Source of the DNA: Ectobius pallidus
Lineage: Eukaryota > Arthropoda > Insecta > Blattodea > Ectobiidae
Length of the DNA: 64,000 nucleotides
Direction: 5' to 3'
Assembly: GCA_964059195.1 (NCBI GenBank)
Contig: CAXKWD010000003.1
Coordinates: 196,440,174-196,504,173, forward strand
This document shows positions 46,301 to 58,097 of this stretch, in pieces. Position numbers and translations under genes: made by a program. The notes below the pieces were generated by a model. It searched no databases. It saw only the letters and a list, made by a program, of their open reading frames with translations, and had not been told where the DNA came from. The stretch's first letter is position 1. The number at the start of each line of letters is the position of its first letter.

Positions 46301-48625
46301 TCATAACTCTGACACACATTTTTTTAATATATTTTTTAAAATTTTTGGTATTACCGTCTAGCTTAAGTTATTAGTTGTTTGCCTCTTATCAATTACAGCA
46401 TATACCTGGAAAACCCGCAAAACCACGGAAATCCGGAGAAAATTAATTTAATTAATTTTTCTTTGTTCTTTGCTCCTAATATGCCCAAAGAGTATTTGAA
46501 TCCCATTTTTTGTTGTTGATAGTATTTTCATCCAGTTTAAGGTTTCAGTTGTTTGTCCCTTACCAATTACAGCATATCCCCGGAAAACATAGAAAATTAC
46601 ATGAATACGGAGAAAAATACTTTGTTTTAACGTTTTTAAATCCTTGTTCTTTGCTCCTAATATTCCCAGTTATCTTTTATTAATTACTGAGTTCTGTTTT
46701 AGTTAAACTGTTACCATATTTAATTAAAATCTTTTGAGATGGAACGTCAACAAGAGAAGTATAATCCATTTTAATGAAAAGAAATCAGACAATATTCTCC
46801 AATCATTTTCCGTCCAATCCTTTCGGAAAGTTCGTGAGTGTGTTGAAACCAGACGGAAGGAATTCACTGAAAATAATAGAGTTGAAACTGTGTGCAGACA
46901 AGTGCCATCATGGATACGGCCCCGACATCAGATAGTGCACCTCCCGAGCTATAAAATCTAGGCTACATGTTTCAGTTCACTTAAAAAAAATTCACGTGCT
47001 TTTTTTTTTCAGCTGGCATAATGGGACAACCCAGGTATTTCAGTAATACATTTGGTAGGCAACTCGTATAGTCTTTCCGAAGAAATCCAATTTCGGTTCA
47101 TGTGGCAGAAACTGCAGTAATCTCTCGGAAATAGATTTCCTATAGAACCTAATCGTTGTCTTCGCTTGGATATTGATGGGTCGCTTTCGTTGCCCAATGC
47201 CAACACATGTCTTTTTTTTTTTTTTTTCCAATTTTTATTTTTTTATTTTATTGCTACAAATTACAAATTTCCTATTTGATGCGCCATCTTCAGTTCTGCC
47301 GAGTTGTATTGAACACAACAATTCCTCTGAAATAATACGCCGAAATGCATATTTTTTTTAAAAATAGTGACGCATCTTGGTTCCACACAGAATAATCTAG
47401 CTTTTATCTACAGCTTTATGTGTGACATCAATATTTTATTTGTGTCTATCTTATAAATGCTGTTTTTGAGTGGATCAAGATAAGTTGTGTGTTAAGGGTT
47501 AAGGCGGAGCTTTGTTAAATATTTAATATTATAACCTATATCTGAAAAAATGAATTTTTTTAAATTATTATACACAAATGTGATTTCAAACGACGCCCGA
47601 AGTAGCAAAGCTTGTGCTCGGAGGCGGTTCAGTTCAATACAACAAAGTGACTTAGACTAAAATGCTTGTAAACTTTTGGTAACACCACCGATGGTAAAAA
47701 TTAGCCTATGAACTACATCGATACCTACTGACACTTTTCTGCCCACAGTTTAAAAACTATTTTCAGTGAATTTCTTCAGTCGGATATCAACACATTCATG
47801 AACTTTCCGAAAGGATTGGACGGAAAATGATCGGAGAATATTGTCTGGTTTGTCTTTATTAAAGTGGACAATACCTATCTTGTTGATATTCCATCTCAAA
47901 GGCTTTTCACCAAACATGGTTACAGTTTATCTGAAACAAAAATCAGTAATTAATAAAAGTTAACTGGGCATATTAGGAGCAAAGAACAAAGATTAAAAAA
48001 ATTAAACAAAGTCTTTCTCTCCGTATTTATGTAGTTTTCCGGGTTTTCCGTGGATATGCTGTAATTGTTAAGGGGAAAATAACGGGAAACTTTAAACTAG
48101 ATGGTAATACCAACAAAGAAATATGCGTGTCAGAAATTCCCTGCGAATATTAGGAGCAAAGATCAAAGAAAAAAAATTAAAGTCATTTTCTCCGTATTTA
48201 CTTGGTTTTCCAGGTTTTCCGGGGATATGCTGTAATTGGTAAGGGGCAAACAACTGAAACCTTGAAATAGTTTTCAGTACCAACAAAAATATGTGAGTCA
48301 GAAATTCCCTGGGAATATTAGCAATATAATATTTAAAATAAACTCATTTTCTCCGAATTTCCGTGGTTATCCGGGTTTTCCAGGTATATGCTGTAATTGG
48401 TAAGGGGTAAACAACCGAAACCTTTAACTAGATTGCAGTACCAACAAAAATATGTGAGTCAGAAATTCCCTGGAAATATTAGCAAAGTTAAAAGAAAATT
48501 TAAAATAAACTTATTTTCTACGGATTTCCGTGGTTTTCGGGTATATGCTGTAATATATAATGGGAAAACAACTAAAGTATTAAACTAGATGACAATACCA
48601 ACAAATAACATGTGTGTCAGAAATT
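46300..48625. mobile_element. Foldback-like element with tandem-repeat arms
   Basis: The left arm (about 46300-46872) and right arm (about 47760-48625) are inverted relative to each other. The inner ~200 bp of each arm matches at about 80 percent by eye (GAACTTTCCGAAAGGATTGG at ~47808 against its complement at ~46815). Outer arm parts are tandem repeats containing TATGCTGTAATTGGTAAGGG. The centre (46873-47759) has poly-T tracts and small frames with no known motif. Long inverted arms made of tandem repeats are the architecture of Foldback transposons. No transposase is visible. Confidence 0.6.
47960..48625 (+). repeat. Tandem ~156-171-bp repeats (about four units)
   Basis: The marker TATGCTGTAAT recurs at about 48055, 48226, 48387 and 48543, giving spacings of 171, 161 and 156. 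Each unit also contains GTCAGAAATTCCCTG, TACCAACAAA and TTTTCCGGGTTTTCC. Two inverted units, 174 bp apart, lie in the left arm (AATTACAGCATA at 46391 and 46565). Confidence 0.85.
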
Positions 48626-49234
48626 ACCACGGGGGAAGGTTGTGATATTGGTAGCCCTTGGTGGGTAGCCTTAGATTTTCCGAATCTGAAATAGTTATGT
48701 TATCGCCTAGGCTACCTCCCACTGTACTTTGCAACACACACACGCACGCACTTTTACGATTAAAGCAATGTATGTTGTCCATAGAAACTCCCTCCTCCCT
48801 CCTGTAAGGGCCGGGCGTCGTGGGCCGCAAAAATTCCCTGTAAGGGGGAGATTATCCTAAAACTCAAATTCAGAAGAAATGAGTTGTGTAATATAACACA
48901 AACTGCCAGACACATGAGTGAATGTAAATACTAAATCTCTTTGCTTGTTTGAGGGCGGTATCAAACTGTTTGTGTTCTCATGGAATTGTTTCGTTTGCGA
49001 TGTGATTCCAACACGAAGTCGAGTAAACATGTGTTTCACGCGTGTTGAAGTCAAAAGCAAACTTTGCTGTTCAAAACACGGGATTCCACGTTTCTAGTTC
49101 AATAAATGTGTAATTGTATAGGGTGCTAAGTAAACATAAAAATAAAGGATGGTACAATTAAAATTTTTATTCACCCTAAAAATACACACAGCCCTTAATT
49201 TGTTTACTTCTTCAGGATATTCAAAATATTTTCA
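48626..49234. other. Unassigned DNA
   Basis: Contains a short (CA)n/(CGCA) run near 48736-48750 and no recognisable gene. Confidence 0.45.
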
Positions 49235-49303
49235 CGACACCCGGAATCGAGCCCATGAACTTCGGATTTCCATGTCGATGTTTTACCAACTGAGCTAATC
49301 TGA
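49235..49303 (-). tRNA. Degenerate tRNA-like sequence
   Basis: The minus strand has A-box TTAGCTCAGTTGGT and B-box GGCTCGATTCC, spaced as in a tRNA. The anticodon arm TCGAC-ATGGAAA-TCCGA does not pair fully and the acceptor stem is poor. Probably a SINE head or pseudo-tRNA of the same type as 21853-21926. A short LINE scrap (TGGGCTGGACATGT at about 49447) lies nearby. Confidence 0.45.
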
Positions 49304-49852
49304 GTTCGATTCACGGTACCGAATTTCATCTCCTAAAATAATGTTATCTAATATTCAACAGAAGACTGAAAAATGACGAGCTTGATAACCATTACTCTTC
49401 ATAGAATGTAATAAGGGTAGGCTAACTAAATTACGGATAATTAAATGGGCTGGACATGTTATCAGAAACCTCCAGTAAGTTAGATAAAAAATGATGTTAA
49501 TGTTGTTGTAGCTGTTCAGTTTCCTGAACAAGTCCGAATTCCCTTCATCTGATGTCGATGCCATTAGTGGACTACTATTGTGCCCAGAAACATTTTCAGA
49601 AATTACTGATTTTAATTTCTTGAGACTGTCTACCTACCTGTCTCTATTTTAGCTGTTGATTTAACTATTTGCTCTCTTCCGCGATTTGTTTAACAAAAGT
49701 ATTACGATTACGCCAGAGCAATAATCCATTAAGTAGTCTTCGAAACATTTAAAAGTGATACCAATATTGTCGAGTCTTCAACATTTTACTGAAACTCGTT
49801 TAATGTTGCAGCGGTTCTAAGATTTTCAACATCGAGGCTTACTGCCACTATA

Positions 49853-50195
49853 CAGGGTGTTTCAAAAATACTTTTACAAACTTCGGGCATGGGTTCCTTA
49901 CACCAAAAGAAGGAAAAAAGTTCATATGAACATAAGTTCCATAATCCTTTGTTTTCTCGTTAGGAACTGTTCAACACATTGGTACACCCATAACACGTCA
50001 ACACACAAAACTCGAATCACGGGTGTATGAAATGAAGTTGCGAGGTTAGACCTCGAGGATCGTTGAACGCAAAATTTCATTAATAAATGAATAACGAGCA
50101 AGGATTATGGGACATATGTTCATATGAACAATTTTCCTTCATTTGGCGTAAGGAACAAATGCCTAAGTTTGTAAAATTATTTTTGAAACACCCTG
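49853..50195. mobile_element. TA-flanked MITE (mariner-type termini)
   Basis: Inverted termini of about 35 bp start CAGGGTGTTTCAAAAATA on both ends and continue into TTTTACAAACTT. The element is flanked by TA at 49851-49852 and 50196-50197. The 343-bp interior is non-coding and includes paired TTCATATGAACA palindromes near both ends (about 49922 and 50120). Confidence 0.88.
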
Positions 50196-50604
50196 TATTT
50201 AGAAGTAAGCATCTGTAAGAAAAGTTTAGTATCTTTTGCAGGACCGGGAAATCAAAGTTTGTGTAGTCTGTAAAGTCCATATGGTTGAACTCTTACGTAG
50301 GAGATCGATGAAAAGAAGGATCTGTTGAAGAACAAACTACAACGGCGCTACGAATCTCTGCTGGTAGATTAAACTCATAAAAAGACATTTTAATTCCTAA
50401 AAAACCTATAATAATATCTGGGCATAGGAACATAGATGATACGGGGAAGAAACTAAAGTGAATGGCAAAAAAATCCAACTTAAAATTACACGTTGATTCG
50501 GTTCCACAAAAATATATAAATATTATGTAAAGAAACCATAATTAATTTAAATTGCAGATACATTGTTAAATGCAGATCAAATCTCACTGTATATATATAT
50601 ATAT

Positions 50605-51528
50605 TGTTTGAGATCAGGCTCGTGAGAGGACCAATGTTAGGGATTGGACGATAATATCCGTGAGAGGATAAATGCAGGATAGATTAATAGGGTAGCTTCA
50701 TGTAAGGATGAAACAATGTACATGTGAGAAGTATAAAATTTCGGAGGACCATTTAGAGCAAGAAGGGACTATATCACGAGGACACTGGGTACAGAGATCA
50801 AAGGAAACATATTGGTTAAACAATCTAGAATGTAATGAAATACTTGCACTTTATTAATACTTGTAACCACTCGAAGAAATAATAGGTGAACACTGAATAA
50901 TAATTGAATAAACACGTTGAAACAATGAATTGGAATTTGGCGCGAACCAGATTGCACCACTAGAAGTAATTTAGTAAATTTTGTAATTTACTAATGAATT
51001 ATATCTCAATTTAACGGTAATAAAATTTGTTGTAGAATGAATGTATTTTAAGTTATTAGCACTTGATTGTTCACGTTTTATAGCTTCTTGGTGAGTGATG
51101 ACGTCACACGCTATGTACTTACTTGGAACTAATAAGTGAATCTAATGAACTTGTAATACGGCGAATAAGTAAATTATGTATAAGTGATTTACTTGAAATT
51201 AATAAAACTTATAAGGAAGTTTTATTCCAATGATTTCTAGTGAAATACAAAGAGCGCGAACTGGCTTTTGTTACTAGAACCGGAGCAGTGTCAGACCGTG
51301 ACTTGATCGTGTAACTGCAGGCTTAATACTGATGAGGCTTCCTGACGCTCTTTGAGGCGTCTTTAAAGAGGGAATACCCGACACAAAGAACTCGTGATCA
51401 GGATATGATGAAATATACGCCTACTCAACTTAATACTTGGCGCAAGAACACCTGGCGGATGATTTGAATTAAAACTATTCACTGCACATAATAAATATGC
51501 TGGACAAAACACTTAGCTTGCGTGAACA
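50605..51528 (-). repeat. 3' LTR of the BEL/Pao element
   Basis: It runs TG...CA in either reading, 924 bp. On the minus strand it starts TGTTCACGCAAGC at 51528 and ends GATCTCAAACA at 50605. The short frame at 50769-50960 recurs identically in the other LTR and is not a gene. Confidence 0.95.
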
Positions 51529-52622
51529 TACTCCGCGCCATTGACTATTAACGTCAATAAAAACATAACAGGAAGGCAAGCTATAATAGAGAGACACTTG
51601 TATGTACACAAAACAAGCACTGATTCTAATTGGATGTATACATGTGATATGTATTGGAAAATTACTTCTTACATATATTGCAAGAATATGATATTGAATA
51701 GAAAGCACTGATTTCACTATTTACGTATAAGCACACGACACACAATATAAATCAGAGGAGATACGTAGACATGTGAGTTCAAGTGAAGCTGAAGACGTCT
51801 TGAAGGTAGCCAAGTGTGACCCAAGACGAGCAGCGACACAAAGAAAAGCTTCAATAGATAAATAGGATTGAACATTGCTATCGGAGTATGCATTGGAATA
51901 AGGAAACGATACATGATAATTATAAAAGAATGTAGGCAATTATCAAGAACATGGTGATAGAGAATTCCAATGAATGATAACGATAATTCATAAGTAACCA
52001 TAGAATGTAGAAAATGGAAATGTAGTAGAACTTCAAAGATAAGTATGACAATTATTATGATCAGTCATACAGTATGCTCAAAGCACATAAAACCCATGTA
52101 GTAAGTAGTGGTTTGCCTAGTAATCTAATGTATGAGGACTAGGAGTCAGACATCATACGTCAAGATCAAAGACTATATAAACCATGTAGTATTTGTGGCT
52201 AGGATTGCGATCCTATGACCGAGGACTAATGTAGATAAGGGACACCAAAACATCAATAATACAAGCACAAGGGAGAAATGGGACGCGTTGATTATTGAAT
52301 GTTGTTGGTATATAAGGAGTAATACATCTACGTAGCAAAAGGCAAGTGCTACAAAGGAAAAAAAATGGACAATAGACAATGAGCTGATAAATGACAAAGC
52401 ATTTTATCCCCTTGAACTGAATGTCAACATGAAGAAATTCAAGCTAGCGTAGGTCAAAACTCTTGAACTGAAAAACAGAGAGAGGTCTTTCAAATAGCAA
52501 GATTGATAGAAAGAAAAATACATGTAACACATCTCGCAAGAATACGATTTGTTACAGAGATAGATGAGAAATGGACTTCAAGTGGAGAATCTTGAATATA
52601 AGATCATAGAAAGTGTCATATG
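51529..52622 (-). other. Untranslated 3' region of the BEL/Pao element
   Basis: About 1.1 kb between the integrase stop and the 3' LTR. Minus-strand frames at 51717-52001 and 52173-52397 are Leu/Ile/Phe-rich because the strand is T-rich. I see no signal peptide/TM arrangement or cysteine pattern that would support an envelope gene. Confidence 0.6.
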
Positions 52623-54092
52623 CTACTCGTCTTGGGGTAGAGGACACACTTTGACTATGGGCCGCTTATATTCACCACTGGAAGTGCGCACAGTAATCAC
52701 TCGAACCAAGCCGTCTTCTCCCGGATGAGTAGCGGTGATCACGCCTAACTTCCATTGAAGAGGAGGAATGTTGTCTTCCTTCAAGATGACGACAGTACCA
52801 ACTTGAATGTTGTCACTGGAACAGGTCCATTTCTGCCTTTGTTGTAGTGAGTGAAGATATTCGGATGACCATCGTTTCCATATGTGTTGCAAATGATTTT
52901 GTAACAGCTGCCATTTTTCTAAATACCTCTTATCTTCTGTAATAGGAGGTGAAGGTAGAGATGTGAGAGGTTCTCCAATTAAGAAGTGACCAGGAGAAAA
53001 GTATGACAAGTCAGCTGGATCATCATTTAGACGAACAAGTGGTCTAGAATTCAAACACGCTTCGATTTGAGATAGAAGCGTAGAAAGCTGTTCATATGTG
53101 AGAATTTGAGCTCCCATAACTCTCCTGAGATGAAACTTCATAGATTTCACTGCTGCTTCATGTAAACCACCGAAATGGGGAGAATTTGGAGGAATGAACG
53201 ACCAGCTATAATCATGGTTTGCAGTGAAATTTTGAATTGTAGTTTGAAAGTCTCTTGACTGCAATAGCAATCTGAGCTCCCTTAACTTGTTGTTTGCTCC
53301 CACAAAGTTAGTGCCATTGTCACTGAAGATTTCTTTACAGAGTCCCCGACGTGCTGTAAATCTTCGTAGGGCTGCTATGAAGGCATCTGATGTTAGATCA
53401 GAAACTAATTCAATGTGAATGGCCTTTGTTACCAAGCAGACAAAAATAGCGATGTAAGCTTTCACAGTAGTTTTACTGCGTGGAGCCCCATATCTTATGT
53501 TGAAGGGTCCAGCGTAATCGACTGCGGTGCGGAGAAAAGGTCTAGCAGGAGTTATTCTATAGCTAGGAAGATTTCCCATTAACTGTTGAGAACTTTCTGC
53601 TTTTAGCTTGAAACACGTGAGACATCTATGCAAAATAGATTTTACTACTCTGCGAATACTAGGTATCCAGTAGGCTTGTCGTAATGAAGCTATAAGCAGC
53701 TGATGCGAAGCATGTAATAGCTTGCGATGCTCATATTCTACAATCAGAACTGTTAAATGATGTCGGGATGGCAATATAACCTGATGTCTTGCATCATGTG
53801 TAAGATCTGATTTCTCCAACCGTCCACCCACTCTTATAACGTTGTTCTGATCTAGGAATGGAACTAATGCATGGATAGAGCTTTTCACTGAAGTTTGCTT
53901 GCTGTTGCTAAGATCTTTCAGCTCTTGAGAGAAAGCTTCTTTCTGAGCAATTTTAACACAAACTTGTAGAGACTTTTGTAATTCTTCTGCTGCGAGAGGT
54001 CCATGATATTTGTTTTCATGGCGGCAGGCAGAAATAAATCTATACATATAACAAGTAACTCTCTGCAGGCGCTTGAGATTAGAGAATCTTGT
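52623..54092 (-). CDS. BEL/Pao integrase region (frame-broken from upstream pol)
   Basis: The open frame extends to 54185, but homology enters only near 54090 with RFSNLKRLQRV. Numbering from 54185, the zinc-binding part has His153 and His158/161, with Cys188 and Cys191 in HRCLTCF. The catalytic core has Asp223 (AVDYAGPF), Asp289 (FSDNGTNF) and Glu343 (GGLHEAAVK), so the D,D,E triad is intact. The C-terminal end, with VGTVVILKEDNIPP and VKVCPLPQDE, fits the usual BEL tail domain. In relatives this is continuous with RT/RNase H. Here a one-base frame difference separates them, with no obvious slippery heptamer, so a mutation or assembly error is more likely than programmed shifting. Confidence 0.92.
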   Translation of the reverse strand, partial: TRFSNLKRLQRVTCYMYRFISACRHENKYHGPLAAEELQKSLQVCVKIAQKEAFSQELKDLSNSKQTSVKSSIHALVPFLDQNNVIRVGGRLEKSDLTHDARHQVILPSRHHLTVLIVEYEHRKLLHASHQLLIASLRQAYWIPSIRRVVKSILHRCLTCFKLKAESSQQLMGNLPSYRITPARPFLRTAVDYAGPFNIRYGAPRSKTTVKAYIAIFVCLVTKAIHIELVSDLTSDAFIAALRRFTARRGLCKEIFSDNGTNFVGANNKLRELRLLLQSRDFQTTIQNFTANHDYSWSFIPPNSPHFGGLHEAAVKSMKFHLRRVMGAQILTYEQLSTLLSQIEACLNSRPLVRLNDDPADLSYFSPGHFLIGEPLTSLPSPPITEDKRYLEKWQLLQNHLQHIWKRWSSEYLHSLQQRQKWTCSSDNIQVGTVVILKEDNIPPLQWKLGVITATHPGEDGLVRVITVRTSSGEYKRPIVKVCPLPQDE

Positions 54093-57000
54093 AATAAATC
54101 TTCTACTACAGTAGCTGCCAGGCAGATGGAAGTAAGTTGCTCTGAGGAATCTGGAGGGCTTAATTGTTTTGGCTGTTCCGGCCATAATGTTGTGTTATGA
54201 GCCAACCACTTAGGACCGTGCCACCACAAATCAATATCAGACAATTGTTCAGAATATACACCTCTTGAAACGAGATCAGCTGGGTTGTTTTCTGTAGAAA
54301 CATGTCGCCAGGCTGCTGTTTCAGAAAGTTCTTGTATTTGTGACACACGGTTGGACACAAATGTTTTCCACTTTCGTGAATCTGATTTTATCCACGACAG
54401 AACAATAACGGAGTCTGACCATAGATAATTTTGTGAGGTTTGAATGTTAAGGTCATTCAACACCTTGTTGTACAGTTTAGATAACAGCAATGCTCCACAA
54501 AGTCCAAGACGTGGAATGGTTTGCCTTTTAAGAGGGGCAACCTTAGACTTGGAACATAGCAAGTTAATTGTAACTTCACCTTCAATGTTCACAGAACGGA
54601 GATATATGCATGCACCGTAGGCCTTTTCTGACGAGTCACAGAAGCCATGGATCTGTATATCTTGAAGGGTACCATGTGTGAGAACAAATCGTGGAATACG
54701 CATCGTGTGTATTGTACCTAAAATGTCGCAGATCTCAATCCATTTCTCTGCTATGTGTGAAGGTACCTCCTCGTCCCAGCCAAGCTTTTCAATCCATAAT
54801 GATTGCATGAAGATTTTGGCATTGATAACCATAGGACTGACAAGGCCTAAAGGATCAAAAATGGATGATATGACTGATAGGATAGTACGCTTGGTAAGTT
54901 TAACTAGAGTATGAGTTTGGAGAGAAGGATGGGATTGAATCTGGAAGTTATCAGTTGCAGGATGCCATAGTAAACCAAGGGCATGTGCATTTTCACTGTT
55001 GTCAAGAGACAGAGGCAACTGGGTCTCTCGATAAGATGACGGTACAGATTCCAGCAATGCTTCATGGTTGGAACACCACTTTCGCAGTGGAAATCCGCCA
55101 CTGTCAAGCATGAGGATTAATTCTTCTTGAAGGCGTAGCGCTTCTTGAAGATTATCATGTCCTGCCAGGCAGTCATCTACATAGAAGGAAGTCCTGACTG
55201 CTTGTGAAGCGAGAGGGTATTTAGTTTCTTCTTCTATTGACAGCTGGTGCAGGGATCTTATGGCTAAAAATGAAGCTGATTTAGTACCATAAGTCACGGT
55301 AGTTAAGGCATAATCTTGTATGGGTTCATCTGTGCTGGAACGCCACACAATCCTTTGAAGATTTTGATCACTCTCGTTCATTTTAATGCGTCTGTACATT
55401 TTAGAGATGTCAGCTGAGAACGCATACTTATATGTTCGAAAACGAATTATAATTGATGATAGGTCATCTTGCACTGTAGGCCCTAATTTCAGAATGTCAT
55501 TTAGGGACTTGCCTGAAGATGTTTTTGCAGAAGCGTCGAATACGACTCTGGTTTTGGTTGTGGTGGATGATGGTTTTATCACAGCATGATGTGGTAAATA
55601 AAAGCATTTTTCACCTGGCTGAGGGAGTGAAACCCTTTTCATGTGTCCCAATTCTTCATATTCTTGCATGAACTTCCTGTAGTCTTCTTGCAAGACAGAA
55701 TTGGTTTGGAATTTTCGCTCCAGATGCTCTAAGCGTTTTACGGCTTGTTGCCTGGACTCTCCCAAGGAGTCTTCAGATCGATTCTTGGGTAATTGCACTA
55801 TAAAAGCACCGTCATCTGCACGAATAGTGTTTTGTACGAAGTGCTCTTCACATTCCCTTTCTTCTTTAGTAAACACTGGTTTAGGAAAGTCTTCTAGTTC
55901 CCAGAATCGTCTTAACTGTGTATCAACATTATCAACAGTCACAAATAAATTGTGTTGAGCGAATGTGACCTTCTTGGATTTAATTGCTTTCTTGGGAATA
56001 GTTCCACTGATTATCCAACCTAGTTCCGTGTTACTAAGAATAGGGTTATTAGGAATGACTATTCTTTCATTAGTGAATAGTTGGTAAAACAAGCTAGCAC
56101 CAATGAGGAGTTGGACATCACCAGGGATGTAGAATTTAGGATCCGCTAATGTTATTTCACTAGGAATATTGAAATGTTTGGGATCTATACGGACTGAAGG
56201 AAGGTTGTTTGCAATGTGAGGGATTACTAGACAACTCATTTCAGCCTGGAAATTCTGGATTCTGGATCGCAGATTAACCTTAACACTGTGATTGCAAGAA
56301 GAGGTGCCATTAATACCTCGTATCTGAGTGTCGACATCTGTGGTTGGCAGCTGCAACTTCTTGGCTAAACCTTCAGTTATGAAGTTCAATTGGCTTCCTG
56401 AGTCCAGTAACGCTCTGCATAACACTAAATTTCCTTGTCTATCTTCAAGATGCACTGCTGCTGTTGCTAATAAAATCTCCCTTTGGTTGGAATTTTCTTT
56501 TATCGAACAATAACTAGCAGGTACATTATCTGTAGATTCAGACGGTTGATGTGGTTGTCGAGGAGCCTTTTTACTGTCTCGTGTGTTGTTATGTAACAGT
56601 TTGCTGTGTGAAGCCTTTCCACAATTACAGAATGACTTGATTTTGCAATGGTCTCTTTTGTGACCGTTGGAGAAACAGTTTGCACATAAACCTTTGCTTT
56701 TCACAAAATCCCAACGTTGATCTACACTCAACTGTGAAAACTTGTCGCACTTATATAAATTGTGACTTTCCTTGCAACAAGGACATGTATCACCTTTGAT
56801 GGCAACATAAGATTGACGAGTCGTTTTTACAGATTTCTTTTGTGTATGTCTTTCACTTTTTTCTTTGGATGGGCTTGGCACATTGTTAGAATTGGATAGC
56901 ACTTCTAAAGAATGAGCCTTGGCTTCTAGGAAGTTCATCAACTCTTGAAGCGGTGTGAACCTTTGTGAGTCAATTTTGCTTTCCCATTCCTTGCGTGTAG

Positions 57001-57829
57001 TTTCACCAAGATGATCCAATATTAATTGAATGAACATGACTTCGTGTAATGGGATTTCAATATTGAGAGCTTCGATGGCGTTAAGATTGCTTTGAAACTG
57101 ATTTAGTAAGTTTCGCAAGTCTATAACATTTTCATCTTTCATTATTGGTAATGAAAGTAGATTTTTTATATGAGCTGTGGCAATAACTCGAGTATTATCA
57201 TATCTTGCACACAATAAATTCCATGCTATTGGAAAATTCTCATTCGTGACTGGAAGATTCTGAAGGAGCGCGTGGGCTTGTCCCTTAACAGAACTCAGCA
57301 AATAATGGTATTTCTGGATGGGATCCAATGAATCATTGTTCACCACTAAACTACTAAAAGTGTCGTGATAGTGTTTAAAGTTAGTCACATCCCCACTGAA
57401 TACAGGAATTTGAATCCTTGGAAGTTGTATATTTCTATTGTTGCATTGTGAAGCAGAAGATTGACATGTGTGATGAGAGTTAACACTGTGATTAGATCGT
57501 TGACTGTTCACAGAGTTCGCACTATGCACTTGCTGCTCGTGTAGAAATAGAAGACCACTTAACTTTGCTTTAAGCACTTGATAATTGTTTCGTATTTCTT
57601 CATAATACTGCATATGACAATCTATTTCATCTTCGGCTTCAATTAGAGATTCAATTTGAGCTTGTAAACACTCAAACTTGTCCCATAGCTCCTGAATACT
57701 GTCATATTCAGCTTTAAGTCTAAACACGTCTACTTCTTCTGTAACACTGTCACAATATTTCTGAATCAATGTGAATCTTCTTTTAAGAAAACCCCTTTTC
57801 TTCGTTAAATCTCTCAGTTCACTTTCCAT
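53918..57829 (-). CDS. BEL/Pao Gag-protease-RT-RNase H polyprotein
   Basis: A 1303-codon open frame starting at ATG 57829. The N-terminus (1-95) is charged and coiled-coil-like. About 135-310 is the Gag-like DUF1759 region (PRIQIPVFSGD). Zinc knuckles CPCCKESHNLYKC (349-361) and CANCFSNGHKRDHC (382-395) follow. The retroviral-type protease has DSGSQ at 476-480. In the reverse transcriptase the motif-A Asp is at 807 (SADISKMY) and YVDD at 883-886. RNase H has Asp1065 (GFCDSS) and Asp1139 (LWSDS). The normal pol homology stops at about residue 1245 (EDLLQ), after which the frame reads unrelated residues to its stop, because the integrase continues in another frame. Everything up to there appears undamaged. 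Confidence 0.95.
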   Translation of the reverse strand: MESELRDLTKKRGFLKRRFTLIQKYCDSVTEEVDVFRLKAEYDSIQELWDKFECLQAQIESLIEAEDEIDCHMQYYEEIRNNYQVLKAKLSGLLFLHEQQVHSANSVNSQRSNHSVNSHHTCQSSASQCNNRNIQLPRIQIPVFSGDVTNFKHYHDTFSSLVVNNDSLDPIQKYHYLLSSVKGQAHALLQNLPVTNENFPIAWNLLCARYDNTRVIATAHIKNLLSLPIMKDENVIDLRNLLNQFQSNLNAIEALNIEIPLHEVMFIQLILDHLGETTRKEWESKIDSQRFTPLQELMNFLEAKAHSLEVLSNSNNVPSPSKEKSERHTQKKSVKTTRQSYVAIKGDTCPCCKESHNLYKCDKFSQLSVDQRWDFVKSKGLCANCFSNGHKRDHCKIKSFCNCGKASHSKLLHNNTRDSKKAPRQPHQPSESTDNVPASYCSIKENSNQREILLATAAVHLEDRQGNLVLCRALLDSGSQLNFITEGLAKKLQLPTTDVDTQIRGINGTSSCNHSVKVNLRSRIQNFQAEMSCLVIPHIANNLPSVRIDPKHFNIPSEITLADPKFYIPGDVQLLIGASLFYQLFTNERIVIPNNPILSNTELGWIISGTIPKKAIKSKKVTFAQHNLFVTVDNVDTQLRRFWELEDFPKPVFTKEERECEEHFVQNTIRADDGAFIVQLPKNRSEDSLGESRQQAVKRLEHLERKFQTNSVLQEDYRKFMQEYEELGHMKRVSLPQPGEKCFYLPHHAVIKPSSTTTKTRVVFDASAKTSSGKSLNDILKLGPTVQDDLSSIIIRFRTYKYAFSADISKMYRRIKMNESDQNLQRIVWRSSTDEPIQDYALTTVTYGTKSASFLAIRSLHQLSIEEETKYPLASQAVRTSFYVDDCLAGHDNLQEALRLQEELILMLDSGGFPLRKWCSNHEALLESVPSSYRETQLPLSLDNSENAHALGLLWHPATDNFQIQSHPSLQTHTLVKLTKRTILSVISSIFDPLGLVSPMVINAKIFMQSLWIEKLGWDEEVPSHIAEKWIEICDILGTIHTMRIPRFVLTHGTLQDIQIHGFCDSSEKAYGACIYLRSVNIEGEVTINLLCSKSKVAPLKRQTIPRLGLCGALLLSKLYNKVLNDLNIQTSQNYLWSDSVIVLSWIKSDSRKWKTFVSNRVSQIQELSETAAWRHVSTENNPADLVSRGVYSEQLSDIDLWWHGPKWLAHNTTLWPEQPKQLSPPDSSEQLTSICLAATVVEDLLQDSLISSACRELLVICIDLFLPAAMKTNIMDLSQQKNYKSLYKFVLKLLRKKLSLKS

Positions 57830-58097
57830 GATGAGATGATAAATTACTTGTAATTGAAACTTAAAATTCTACCACTGCTGCACGATGATGCATGTATTAA
57901 CTGTTCACTGCTTTCTTGAAGTTCGCTAGTGACCGGAATCCCACGATGAGTCGAATCACTGCTGCTATGATGCTGTCTTCGATGCGAAGTTCAGGGTTGC
58001 TGGAACTCACGAACTGACCGACGCGGAAGCACAGATGAATGAGACGAACTCGAGAAACGGTATTTGCGAATACAAGTATGCAATAAATATGATTGTA

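Noticed and set aside
47960..48625. CRISPR-like array
   Set aside because: Repeats are ~160 bp, contiguous and diverged, with no short repeat/spacer alternation, in a eukaryotic repeat context.
50769..50960. 63-codon frame conserved at 50769-50960 and 58290-58481
   Set aside because: Both copies lie in the LTRs; identity is due to LTR identity.
51717..52001. Envelope gene downstream of BEL integrase
   Set aside because: The hydrophobic frames follow from T-rich composition; no signal peptide, cleavage site or conserved cysteines are seen.
54083..54093. Programmed -1 frameshift between pol and integrase
   Set aside because: No X-XXY-YYZ slippery heptamer or obvious downstream structure; relatives normally have one continuous frame, so a mutation or read error is the simpler explanation.
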